Below the pieces are notes generated by a model. The model did not search any database and was not told where the DNA came from. It saw only the letters and a list, made by a program, of their open reading frames with translations. A DNA stretch of 35,740 nucleotides from Deltaproteobacteria bacterium (lineage in GTDB: Bacteria; Desulfobacterota; Desulfuromonadia; Desulfuromonadales; BM103): NCBI GenBank assembly GCA_024279915.1, contig JAJRRB010000066.1, positions 1 to 35,740 of the forward strand, read 5' to 3'. A program made the position numbers and the translations under genes. Below, in pieces: positions 7,749-15,279 of the stretch (within the stretch, counting starts at the first letter, position 1; each line of letters begins with the position of its first letter).

Positions 7749-7912
7749 CAGCCTGTCGGGCAATCAATAAACTGGCTGCAAATTCGTCTGTTTGGTCCAT
7801 ATCTCAGCTCCTTTTCGACCAATAGCTACGGCTATTACTCTCAAATGAGCTAAAATCTGGCCTCAAACATTCAAATTTTCGCTTCAGCCCTGATTGTCCG
7901 ACAAGCTGCTAG
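7745..7912 (-). mobile_element. MITE-like element, copy 2 (168 bp, complete, inverted)
   Basis: This has the same length and the same CTAG-bounded terminal repeats as copy 1, in opposite orientation. Its rlmN-proximal CTAG supplies the rlmN stop codon. The internal ribosome-binding site and ATG point back toward rlmN on the - strand, so their short frame runs antisense into rlmN and has no function there. Copies 1 and 2 flank the ndk-rlmN pair as inverted repeats. Confidence 0.85.
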
Positions 7913-7977
7913 GGTCTGGAGACGGGTTTTCCCGGTCTCAAGCCCTAGTCCTAACAGATATTATGGAGAGTAAAGAT

Positions 7978-8844
7978 ATGGATCAGATGACAATTGGTGT
8001 GATTGGCGGTAGCGGTCTGTATGAAATCGAGGGGCTTACGGATATTGATGAGGTGCGTCTCGAGACACCATTTGGTGACCCCAGTGATGCTTATATCACC
8101 GGAAAGCTCGAAGGGGTCAAAATGGTTTTTTTACCACGGCATGGTCGTGGTCATCGTCTTCTGCCTTCTGAAGTGCCTTATCGCGCCAATATCTACGGGA
8201 TGAAGAAGCTCGGTGTGCAGAGGATTATTTCCGTATCTGCCGTCGGTAGTATGAAAGAGGAAATCGTTCCGGGGCATATCGTTATCCCCGACCAATTCTT
8301 TGATCGAACTCAGGGCAAGCGAGCTTCCACATTTTTCGGTCAGGGTGTGACGGGACATGTCCAATTCGCAGATCCTGTCTGCGAGGAGCTTAGTGATGTC
8401 CTCGTTGCCGCCGGTCAGAGTGCCGGAGCGACGGTTCATAAGGGTGGAACCTATATCTGCATTGAGGGCCCCAACTTTTCTACGCGCGCTGAATCGAAGA
8501 TTTATCGTTCCTGGGGTGTTGATATCATCGGTATGACCAATCTCCCGGAAGCACGCCTGGCTCGCGAAGCAGAAATCTGCTATGGCACGGTTGCGCTGGC
8601 GACTGATTATGATTGCTGGCACGACGGCCATGAAGACGTCACAGTGGAGGCAGTACTGGCAATTATCAAACAGAATGTTGACATGGCCCGTAACATCATC
8701 AAACAGGCAGTAAGCAAACTCTCCTCAGTACCACGATGCGAGTGCGGGGAGTCTTTGAAGTTCGCTATTATGACAGATCATTCACTCATCCCGGAGCAGA
8801 CGCGTAAGGACCTTGACCCGATCATTGGTAAATATCTCGATTAG
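7978..8844 (+). CDS. mtnP: S-methyl-5'-thioadenosine phosphorylase (MTAP)
   Basis: The enzyme cleaves methylthioadenosine with phosphate to adenine and methylthioribose-1-phosphate, recycling the by-product of polyamine and autoinducer synthesis. The 288-residue protein starts MDQMTIGVIGGSGLY and shows the phosphate and purine site segments RHGRGH, GPNFSTRAES, MTNLPEA and ATDYDCWH, typical of the PNP/MTAP family 2. I chose the ATG at 7978, with GGAG nine bases upstream. ATG 7963 is an alternative, while the frame's first codon at 7894 lies in the MITE. Downstream is a PfkB-type kinase, 110 bases away, probably in the same message. A related enzyme acting on inosine or guanosine cannot be excluded by motif reading alone. 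Confidence 0.92.
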   Translation: MDQMTIGVIGGSGLYEIEGLTDIDEVRLETPFGDPSDAYITGKLEGVKMVFLPRHGRGHRLLPSEVPYRANIYGMKKLGVQRIISVSAVGSMKEEIVPGHIVIPDQFFDRTQGKRASTFFGQGVTGHVQFADPVCEELSDVLVAAGQSAGATVHKGGTYICIEGPNFSTRAESKIYRSWGVDIIGMTNLPEARLAREAEICYGTVALATDYDCWHDGHEDVTVEAVLAIIKQNVDMARNIIKQAVSKLSSVPRCECGESLKFAIMTDHSLIPEQTRKDLDPIIGKYLD

Positions 8845-8953
8845 CTCCATCAGCAGCGTTGCTAAAAATCAGCAGATTTGCTTAAATGATAAATTGTTGT
8901 TATCTCAGGCAAACCATTTGTCTCAGATAAGACACCAGGGAGTAAGAAACAGT

Positions 8954-9862
8954 ATGGATATTCTGGTTATTGGGTCGGTTGCTTTCGACAGTGTAGAAAC
9001 ACCTTTCGGACGTGGTGATGATGTCCTCGGAGGGTCTGCGACCTATTTTTCAACGTCCGCCAGTTTCTTCACTGGCGTACAATTAGTTGCTGTTGTCGGT
9101 GAGGACTTTCCTGACGAACCACGGCAATTCCTGACTTCTCGTGGAGTCGATCTGGCTGGTCTACAGACCCGTCCAGGCAAGACTTTTCGCTGGAAGGGCC
9201 GTTATGGTTATGATCTGAATGAAGCCCAAACGCTGGAAACCCACCTGAACGTATTCGAAACTTTTCACCCGGAACTTCCGGAATCTTATCGTCAGGCCAA
9301 ATTTGTCTTCCTGGCTAATATCGATCCTGAATTGCAACTCGAAGTTTTACAACAGGTTGAGAAACCAAAGTTGATTGCCTGCGACACGATGAACTTCTGG
9401 ATCGACGGCAAACGTGATGCTCTGGTCCGTACTTTAGGGCATGTTGATATTCTTGTGGTCAACGAAGCCGAGGTTCGCCAACTGGCAGATGAAGCCAATC
9501 TGGTCAAAGCGTCTCGTGCTGTACTGGCGATGGGGCCGAAAACACTGGTTGTAAAGCGTGGTGAATACGGAGTGCTGGTCTTTACTGAGCATTCGATTTT
9601 TTCTGCTCCTGCTTACCCCCTGGAAGAAGTTTTCGACCCTACAGGTGCTGGTGACACATTTGCTGGCGGGTTTATGGGCTATCTGGCAGCCACAAATAAT
9701 TTGTCTGACGAGACTATTCGCAAGGCAACGGTTTTCGGCAGTGTCATGGCTTCCTTTACCGTTGAAGCTTTTAGCCTGGACCGGTTGCGAAAACTGACTT
9801 GGGCAGAGATTGAAGATCGTTTCCGTCGTTTTCAGACACTGACAGCATTCGAAGGTTTATAA
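8954..9862 (+). CDS. PfkB-family sugar/nucleoside kinase
   Basis: The 302-residue protein begins MDILVIGSVAFDSVETPFG and has the N-terminal GGSATYFS glycine-rich segment. The C-terminal PfkB signature is DPTGAGDTFAGGF, with catalytic aspartate at about 234. This is a ribokinase-fold phosphotransferase acting in the cytoplasm; the substrate is not evident. The start is the ATG at 8954 with AGGGAG upstream, so the longer frame reaching back into mtnP is discarded. Its position just after mtnP suggests a role in salvage of the nucleoside or ribose products of methylthioadenosine breakdown, for example an adenosine or ribose-type substrate. That is a context inference only. Confidence 0.88.
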   Translation: MDILVIGSVAFDSVETPFGRGDDVLGGSATYFSTSASFFTGVQLVAVVGEDFPDEPRQFLTSRGVDLAGLQTRPGKTFRWKGRYGYDLNEAQTLETHLNVFETFHPELPESYRQAKFVFLANIDPELQLEVLQQVEKPKLIACDTMNFWIDGKRDALVRTLGHVDILVVNEAEVRQLADEANLVKASRAVLAMGPKTLVVKRGEYGVLVFTEHSIFSAPAYPLEEVFDPTGAGDTFAGGFMGYLAATNNLSDETIRKATVFGSVMASFTVEAFSLDRLRKLTWAEIEDRFRRFQTLTAFEGL

Positions 9863-9942
9863 TGGCCTTGAATTCATAGTTTCCATATTCAACTTTCAGT
9901 TGTCGTTTGCTCACAATTTCAGGATGAAGGCAGGAGGTCTAC

Positions 9943-10704
9943 ATGTTCCAGTGGGATAAGTCAATTAATGACATCAATGTCCCTGCCAGTAAGGTTATGC
10001 ACCTTTTTCGCTCCATGCGCGAGGTGCAGTTAGCTCTTCCGGGGTTGTCAGCGCAACACGCCAGCGCATTTCTTTGCCAATATCAGGTTGAGGGTGGAAT
10101 TGCCACTGTTGCCATTTTTCATCTGCACAAAAGCAAGGTGCTGAGTTTTTACTACTGTGACCCGCGTGTTGTCCCTGAACAGAAAACAGACAGTATGTTG
10201 GATCAGGTCCTGAATTTCGTCGAATCGATGGGTTTTCTTATGACGGATCAGGACATTCATCTGCTTGATGAGGCTGATCAGGAGATGCTCTGGGCATCTT
10301 TACCGTTGAAAACAGGCTTGTTAGAGAAGGAAGAACCTCCCTCTGCAGAAATCCCAGTCCCAGAAGAAAAAGAGAAGCCTTCTGTCAAGATTGAGGCCGC
10401 TAACGCTAAAACTGCTAATGCTAAATCAGCCCCTGCAGAAAAGAAGAAGGCCACGGCCACAGTAGCGAGCAGTGATCCTGTTAAGGAAGAAGTTCCAGTT
10501 GTCGCAGATGATAAGGTGGCTTCTAAGGCTGATGTAGAGACAGAACCTACTGAAAACGTAGATGACCTGCTCGCAGCGGTCGAAGCCATGCGTGCCAAAC
10601 GCCCCGGCCTGCGGGCACGTAAGTCAGCGCCCTCAGCAGAAGAGATGGATCGCCGCCGGTTACAGTTGCGTGAAACTGTTGGCCGTATCCTGGCCTCCCT
10701 TTGA
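9943..10704 (+). CDS. Conserved protein of unknown function with a low-complexity middle
   Basis: The 253-residue protein has three parts. The folded-looking N-terminus (1-125) contains MFQWDKSINDINVP and a beta-rich GIATVAIFHLHKSKVLSFYY segment. The long Lys/Glu/Ala/Pro-rich linker (about 128-200) is probably disordered. The short C-terminus (about 205-253) is predicted helical, with AEEMDRRRLQLRETVGRILASL-type charge periodicity. A perfect AGGAGG precedes the ATG. No signal peptide or membrane segment is present. It sits 80 bases after the PfkB kinase and 25 bases before a TPR lipoprotein gene, so it is probably part of one operon running to the RodZ-like gene. I do not recognise the family. 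Confidence 0.75.
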   Translation: MFQWDKSINDINVPASKVMHLFRSMREVQLALPGLSAQHASAFLCQYQVEGGIATVAIFHLHKSKVLSFYYCDPRVVPEQKTDSMLDQVLNFVESMGFLMTDQDIHLLDEADQEMLWASLPLKTGLLEKEEPPSAEIPVPEEKEKPSVKIEAANAKTANAKSAPAEKKKATATVASSDPVKEEVPVVADDKVASKADVETEPTENVDDLLAAVEAMRAKRPGLRARKSAPSAEEMDRRRLQLRETVGRILASL

Positions 10705-10729
10705 ACCGATTTCGGAAAGGTTTTTTGTA

Positions 10730-11491
10730 ATGCAATACCGTTTGTTTCTGACATTCTTGATGTTTCTGGCTCTCAGCGTTGCGGCTTGTGTTCCTTACGA
10801 AGAGTCTAAACCAGCGAGTCAACAGGCAAAGTATCACTACATGATGGGGGTTGCGGCGCTAGATGAGAATAACCCGACGGATGCTCTTAAAGAGTTTTTA
10901 CTTGCTGAGAAATCTGATGACCGTGATCCTAAAATTCAGTCTGCATTGGCGCAGGCCTATTGGCTTAAACAGGCACATGATTTGGCGGAGCAACACTTTA
11001 AGTCTGCTATTAAGTTAAGTGACGATGACCCTGAGTATTACCAGAACCTTGCTGCACTCTACCTTTCCATGGAACGTTATGATGAGTCGATCATTGCGTT
11101 TCGAACCGCTGCAGATAATCTTCTTTTTGATCGTCCCGAGCTGGCATGGACAGGAATTGGTTTAGCCAATTTCCAGAAGCAGGACTATGCTGCGGCCGAA
11201 CGCGCTTATAAAAAATCTATAGATCTCAATCCACGCTATTACATGGCTCCCTTCCGTCTGGGAGAAGTCTATTATAGCCAGGGACGGCCTGTTGAAGCTC
11301 TTGATATGTTTACCCGCACTGTTGAGTTGGCGCCCCGATTCCCTGACGGGCATTATTGGCAGGGTCTGGTTTACATGAAAATTAAAGATGCCGAGAAGGC
11401 GAAACTGTCTTTCAGGGAAGTCGTTCGTCTTGCACCGAAAAGCGAAACAGCTCGTTTGGCAAGTAACTATTTGAAGATTATAAACAAATGA
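10730..11491 (+). CDS. TPR-repeat lipoprotein (PilF/PilW-like)
   Basis: The product has 253 residues. A short signal peptide with lipobox LSVAAC (Cys about 20) indicates a lipoprotein exported by Sec and anchored in a membrane, probably the outer one. At least five to six tetratricopeptide repeats follow (for example YHYMMGVAALDENNPTDALKEF and AWTGIGLANFQKQDYAAAERAYKK segments) and fill the rest of the protein. TPR lipoproteins of this size include the type IV pilus pilotin PilF/PilW, which is often adjacent to a RodZ-type gene as here. The pilus assignment is inferred from context, since other TPR lipoproteins look similar. The stop overlaps the next ATG (ATGA), indicating translational coupling. 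Confidence 0.85.
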   Translation: MQYRLFLTFLMFLALSVAACVPYEESKPASQQAKYHYMMGVAALDENNPTDALKEFLLAEKSDDRDPKIQSALAQAYWLKQAHDLAEQHFKSAIKLSDDDPEYYQNLAALYLSMERYDESIIAFRTAADNLLFDRPELAWTGIGLANFQKQDYAAAERAYKKSIDLNPRYYMAPFRLGEVYYSQGRPVEALDMFTRTVELAPRFPDGHYWQGLVYMKIKDAEKAKLSFREVVRLAPKSETARLASNYLKIINK

Positions 11492-12039
11492 TGGAAAATA
11501 ACGTTGAAAATATTGGCGCTCAGCTTAAAGCCCAACGCGAGAAGCTCGGTTACTCTCTGCAGGATGTAGCACAAAAAACCTGTATCCGCAGAACTTACCT
11601 GGAAAGCATTGAGAATAACAAATTCTCTGATCTCCCGGGAAGAGCCTATGTGGTTGGGTTTGTCAAAGCTTACGCTCGCTATCTTGGCAGTGATATTGAC
11701 CCACTGCTCGTTCAACTTGATGAAACCTTGTTAAGTGATGCACCTCAATCTCTTAAACCAATGAGTCCTGTCATACAGCGTCCAGGTCGACTCAGTAAGT
11801 TTTCTACCGGGGCAGGTTTGGGCAGATTGCTCTTCTGGGCTATTGTCGTTGTTGTGCTCGGCACTGCGATTTTCTTTTTAGTACCAAAGATTCGAGAAAA
11901 AGGCCCTGCTGAGTTGGTTTCAAGTCAGCCGGTGCCTGTCAAAATGGTTGAGAAAGAGCCAGTGAAAGTGACTGAGAATGGGCCCGTGCAGGAGTCTGTT
12001 AATGTGAATGGTCACGCAGAGACAGAATCTGCAGTGTAA
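11488..12039 (+). CDS. RodZ-like membrane protein with N-terminal helix-turn-helix (short form)
   Basis: The 183-residue protein has a cytoplasmic Cro/CI-like HTH domain of the HTH_25 type (about 8-75: IGAQLKAQREKLGYSLQDVA...GRAYVVGFVKAYARYLG). A basic linker follows, then one transmembrane helix (about 113-133) and a short Glu/Pro/Val-rich tail. This is the architecture of RodZ, which links MreB filaments to the cell wall machinery, but the usual C-terminal beta domain (DUF4115) is missing. It may be a truncated RodZ or a member of a short family working with the upstream TPR lipoprotein. The start overlaps the TPR stop; the ATG at 11491 is equally possible. Confidence 0.85.
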   Translation: MMENNVENIGAQLKAQREKLGYSLQDVAQKTCIRRTYLESIENNKFSDLPGRAYVVGFVKAYARYLGSDIDPLLVQLDETLLSDAPQSLKPMSPVIQRPGRLSKFSTGAGLGRLLFWAIVVVVLGTAIFFLVPKIREKGPAELVSSQPVPVKMVEKEPVKVTENGPVQESVNVNGHAETESAV

Positions 12040-12171
12040 ACCACTCCAGCAAACCAGGAGGTCGTCATTCCATCTCAAAAGGAATGAGTGTTTCCTGCTC
12101 GATGTGAAACCATTACAGCGTAAACCACTACCATTCCCTACTCCCTCCCGGTGAGGTCTCATTGCGTAGGC

Positions 12172-12199
12172 TTGCTTTGTCTGATGTCTCGCTTATAAT
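12172..12199 (+). promoter_or_regulatory. Probable sigma-70 promoter of the zinc-ribbon receiver gene
   Basis: A -35 box TTGCTT and a perfect -10 box TATAAT have a 16-base spacer, about 45 bases before the ATG. Confidence 0.6.
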
Positions 12200-12244
12200 C
12201 TATACGGTCAGCTTAAAAATAACTCCCGGAGAATAACTACTATT

Positions 12245-12793
12245 ATGGTGATTGTATGTCCTGCATGTCAGGCACGCTACCGTATTAACCCTTCTACCAG
12301 CAAAGCAAAAGTGGCTAAGGTCAAATGCCCTGGATGTGAGCATGTTTTTGATGTCTCACTGGTTGAAGAGGAAGGTTCTCTGGTTAAAGAGAAAAAACCT
12401 CAGCAGGAAGATCGTTTGTCTGGTAAGCCTGTTGTTCTGGTCGTCGATGATGCACGATTTTTCCGGGAAATGATCATAGATATCCTCAAGGACCTTCCCA
12501 TCGAGATAATTATGGTGGCTGATGGCAACGAGGCTTGGCAACAGATCAGTACTCTCGTTCCACAACTTATTTTGCTCGATTTGAATATCCCTGGCAAGAA
12601 CGGCAAAGAAATTCTGAAAGCAATGCAAGGATCGCCCCAGCTTAAGCAAGTTAAAGTCCTTGCTATGAGCGGCGTTGAACGTGGTGATGAAACTGCTGCA
12701 GAGGTAAGACGTATCGGTGCCGACGATTTTATTAGTAAATCCTTCAAACCCCGTGAGTTGCAAGACCGTGTCCGAAACATCCTGGGCCTTTAA
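12245..12793 (+). CDS. Zinc-ribbon / response-regulator receiver fusion protein
   Basis: The 182-residue protein starts with an MJ0042-type zinc ribbon (C5-x2-C8 and C28-x2-C31: VCPACQARYRI ... KCPGCEHVF). A charged linker follows, then a complete CheY-like receiver domain (about 62-182). The receiver has the acidic pair VDD (68-69), phospho-acceptor D112 in LLDLNIPGKNG, S142 in AMSG and K165 in SKSFKP. There is no output domain beyond the zinc ribbon. It would be phosphorylated by a histidine kinase, perhaps the receiver-kinase encoded 1.3 kb downstream. The ribbon may bind a partner protein or nucleic acid. This combination is seen in delta-proteobacterial genomes (recollection), where its role is not established to my knowledge. 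Confidence 0.88.
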   Translation: MVIVCPACQARYRINPSTSKAKVAKVKCPGCEHVFDVSLVEEEGSLVKEKKPQQEDRLSGKPVVLVVDDARFFREMIIDILKDLPIEIIMVADGNEAWQQISTLVPQLILLDLNIPGKNGKEILKAMQGSPQLKQVKVLAMSGVERGDETAAEVRRIGADDFISKSFKPRELQDRVRNILGL

Positions 12794-13003
12794 CGCTGAC
12801 GATTCAGCTGACTGCTGTCTCATGTCACGATGCCCTTGATTGCAGTGTTAAACACACACCTTTATTTCCTCTCCTGACCAGCTTTTTGTCGAGGCATGAC
12901 ATGAGGTAAATGCCGGTAATTCCGGCGATATCCCTTTCTACAGTTGTTCCATAACTTCCCGTTTTACCGTGCTATTTTATTGTAATATTCACTGTGGTAT
13001 CCC

Positions 13004-13031
13004 TTGACAGAACAAGGCTCCATGTTAGACT
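13004..13031 (+). promoter_or_regulatory. Probable sigma-70 promoter of the single-receiver gene
   Basis: A perfect -35 box TTGACA and a -10 box TAGACT have a 16-base spacer. Transcription would begin near 13038-13042, downstream of the GTG at 12994, which therefore cannot be the start. Confidence 0.6.
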
Positions 13032-13062
13032 TTCCGCAAATCCATTCAATGTAGAGGACACT

Positions 13063-13455
13063 TTGGGCGAAGCGATAAAACGCATACTGATTGTTGATGA
13101 TGAAGAGAACACCCGGATTGGTCTGACTAAGTTATTGACCCAGGAAGGTTTTGAGGTAGAGAGTGCTGCGAACGGTAGTGAAGCGCTTGATTATCTTGGT
13201 CACAGAAAGGTTAATCTGGTTATCAGCGACATCAATATGCCGGAAATGAATGGCTTGGTTTTTCTGCGTGAGCTCAGTCGTAAATTCCCGAGTACGAGTG
13301 TTATAATGATAACCGCGTATGGTGGTGTAGAGTCATATCTCGAGGCAATGAATTTGGGTGCTTACGAATATCTTCACAAGCCGGTAAGGCTTGATGAACT
13401 TCGTTCGGTCATGAAAAAGATTTTCAATGGTGGAGCAGTTTCCCAGGTTTCATGA
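13063..13455 (+). CDS. Single-domain response regulator (receiver only)
   Basis: The 130-residue protein is only a CheY/Spo0F-type receiver: VDDEEN (11-16), phospho-acceptor D56 in VISDINMPEMNG, ITAYG with the conserved threonine, and HKP with the conserved lysine. It lacks a DNA-binding domain, so it would act by protein contact or as a phosphorelay intermediate. The start is a TTG at 13063 with AGAGGA four bases upstream, just after the likely promoter; the longer GTG-initiated frame is excluded by that promoter. It is followed 18 bases later by a universal stress protein gene, very probably in the same message. Confidence 0.88.
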   Translation: MGEAIKRILIVDDEENTRIGLTKLLTQEGFEVESAANGSEALDYLGHRKVNLVISDINMPEMNGLVFLRELSRKFPSTSVIMITAYGGVESYLEAMNLGAYEYLHKPVRLDELRSVMKKIFNGGAVSQVS

Positions 13456-13473
13456 GGTTCAAAGGAGGAGATT

Positions 13474-13917
13474 ATGAACTTTAAAACCATTCTGTTTGCT
13501 TCTGATTTTTCAGAAGGTTCTGATTTTGCTTTTCAATCGGCCCTCTCATTGGCACGAAAGTTTGATAGTAAACTGATCATTATCCATATCATCAATGAAC
13601 CGGTCGACTTGCGTGGTTTCTACGTGCCGCATATCTCGTTCGATAAACTCGAAGAGGAGATAGAGCAGGGGGCCGAAAAGTTGATGGAAAAGTTCTGCCG
13701 AACCAACATGCATGACTTTAATAATTTTGAGACTTATGTCTTACCTGGCATTCCGTATGATGAAATTATCAAAAAGGCTGTTGAGTTCAACGCCAATCTA
13801 ATCGTGTTGGGAACCCATGGTCGCACTGGTCTCGATCATGTCCTCTTTGGTAGCACTGCGGAGAAGGTTGTTCGAAAATCTCCGATCCCGGTAATGACGA
13901 TACGTATTCAGGAATAG
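13474..13917 (+). CDS. Universal stress protein, UspA family
   Basis: The 147-residue single-domain protein begins MNFKTILFASDFSEGSDFAF. It has the ATP-binding signature near the end (GTHGRTGLDHVLFGSTAEKVV, pattern G-x2-G-x9-GST), which puts it with the nucleotide-binding USPs of the MJ0577 type. These soluble proteins dimerise and help survival under starvation or respiratory stress by an uncertain mechanism. A perfect AAGGAGG precedes the ATG. It shares an operon with the receiver upstream and is closed by a clear terminator, so the two products may work in one stress pathway. Confidence 0.95.
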   Translation: MNFKTILFASDFSEGSDFAFQSALSLARKFDSKLIIIHIINEPVDLRGFYVPHISFDKLEEEIEQGAEKLMEKFCRTNMHDFNNFETYVLPGIPYDEIIKKAVEFNANLIVLGTHGRTGLDHVLFGSTAEKVVRKSPIPVMTIRIQE

Positions 13918-13935
13918 ACACATTCTCAGTTTTGC

Positions 13936-13962
13936 AAAGGCAGCGGAAACGCTGCCTTTTTT
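13936..13962 (+). terminator. Terminator of the receiver-USP operon
   Basis: AAAGGCAGCG and CGCTGCCTTT form a stem with a GAAA tetraloop, followed by T residues. Confidence 0.93.
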
Positions 13963-14087
13963 ATGCTTAGATCCTGCCAATAGCCTTGTCAAAGGGTTGT
14001 TTGAAGAGTATTCTGCTTTTTTTAAGGTGAAAGCCTAAGCCCTCCATTTGTCAACGGATTCAGGGAACAGGAAAAGAGTGATTAGCT

Positions 14088-15251
14088 ATGCGTGAAAAGC
14101 TCCTTATTGTCGATGACGAACACATGATTCTTGAGCTCACATCTATGGTATTAACCAGCCGAGGGTTCGATGTTTCTGTTGTTGACAATGCTATTGATAG
14201 TTATGAGCTGATCGAACGTGAACAACCAGCTCTGGTTCTGCTTGACTACATGATGCCAAAAGTCAATGGCCTGGATGCACTTAAGGAAATTCGTGCGCGC
14301 TTTCCTGATACCTATGTGACCATGTTCACCGGCAAAGGCAGCGAAGAGGTTGCTGTTGAGCTGATGAAGGCTGGGGCTTCAGATTATATCCTTAAGCCGT
14401 TCAGTAACGCTAAGCTGGTCGAACGTATTGAGAATATTCTTCGGATTCGCTCCATAGAGTTGCGTAACAAGGAGCTTGTCCAAGAGCAGGAGAAATTGCT
14501 TGATGAAATCGAAAGGTGGAATCGTGAGCTCGAAGAACGTGTAGAAGAAAAAACGGCAGAGCTTGAACGTGCTCATCATGAGATTTTGCTGACAGAAAAA
14601 CTGGCTGCGCTTGGACACCTTTCTGCTGGTATGGCTCATGAAATTCGCAATCCGTTGAATTCAATAAGTTTATTTGCCCAGGTCATTTGTGCCGGTTTGG
14701 AAGATGAACCGGAAATGCAGTCCTACTCAGGCAAGATCATCAATGAAGTTGAACGTATTGATGCTATTCTGGTTAAGCTGCTCTCGACCAGTAAACGTTC
14801 TCCCTTCCAGTTGCGCACTATTCATGTCGATGATGTTATAGAAAAAAGTCTGCAGCCATTTCTTGAACAGATGCAGTCGCAAAATGTTGTCTTGAAGAGC
14901 CAGTTTCTACAGAAAACACCTTCAATCCTGGCTGACGCCGATGAAATTGGTCAGATTTTTTCCAACTTATTTTCTAATGCCCTTTTTGAGATGAAACAGG
15001 GTGGAACTCTGTCGGTGACACTGACTCACGATAACAAGGACGTTCTGGTGACCGTCAGTGATACCGGTGAAGGTATCCCAGAGGATCATCTGAATGAGAT
15101 CTTCGACCCGTTCTTTACCACCAAGGAGCGGGGCACCGGCTTCGGACTTTCCGTAGTACTTCGTATTGTCAAGACCTATACTGGTCGCATCAATGTTGAG
15201 AGCGAACAGGGTAAGGGAACGACTTTTCAGATTTGGTTGCCACTGGCATGA
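14088..15251 (+). CDS. Receiver-histidine kinase hybrid (REC-HisKA-HATPase)
   Basis: The 387-residue soluble protein has an N-terminal receiver (VDDEH 8-12, D53 in LLDYMMPKVNG, K103) and a coiled-coil segment (about 122-170). The HisKA box follows, with the phospho-acceptor at H184 (GMAHEIRNPLNS), and then a complete HATPase_c domain (N-box SNLFSNALFEM, DTGEGIP, FTTKERGTGFGLSVV). There is no transmembrane segment or extra sensor domain, so it must be driven through its receiver by another kinase or relay. It probably passes phosphate to one of the two upstream receiver proteins. The ATG at 14088 follows a purine-rich GGAAAAGAG at somewhat long spacing. Confidence 0.93.
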   Translation: MREKLLIVDDEHMILELTSMVLTSRGFDVSVVDNAIDSYELIEREQPALVLLDYMMPKVNGLDALKEIRARFPDTYVTMFTGKGSEEVAVELMKAGASDYILKPFSNAKLVERIENILRIRSIELRNKELVQEQEKLLDEIERWNRELEERVEEKTAELERAHHEILLTEKLAALGHLSAGMAHEIRNPLNSISLFAQVICAGLEDEPEMQSYSGKIINEVERIDAILVKLLSTSKRSPFQLRTIHVDDVIEKSLQPFLEQMQSQNVVLKSQFLQKTPSILADADEIGQIFSNLFSNALFEMKQGGTLSVTLTHDNKDVLVTVSDTGEGIPEDHLNEIFDPFFTTKERGTGFGLSVVLRIVKTYTGRINVESEQGKGTTFQIWLPLA

Positions 15252-15279
15252 TGCAATTGCTTGATGATCGGATAATGTG

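Noticed and set aside
7591-7800. Minus-strand ORF beginning [20 protein letters not shown]
   Set aside because: It is the MITE copy 2 micro-frame running antisense into rlmN; the rest has no coding character.
12819-12905. Perfect 9-bp inverted repeat CTCATGTCA/TGACATGAG separated by 69 bases
   Set aside because: The spacing is too large for a simple terminator and there is no T-run; it may be chance in a non-coding stretch.
12994-13062. GTG 12994 start of the receiver protein
   Set aside because: A TTGACA/TAGACT promoter overlaps this stretch, so a message starting there could not contain the GTG.
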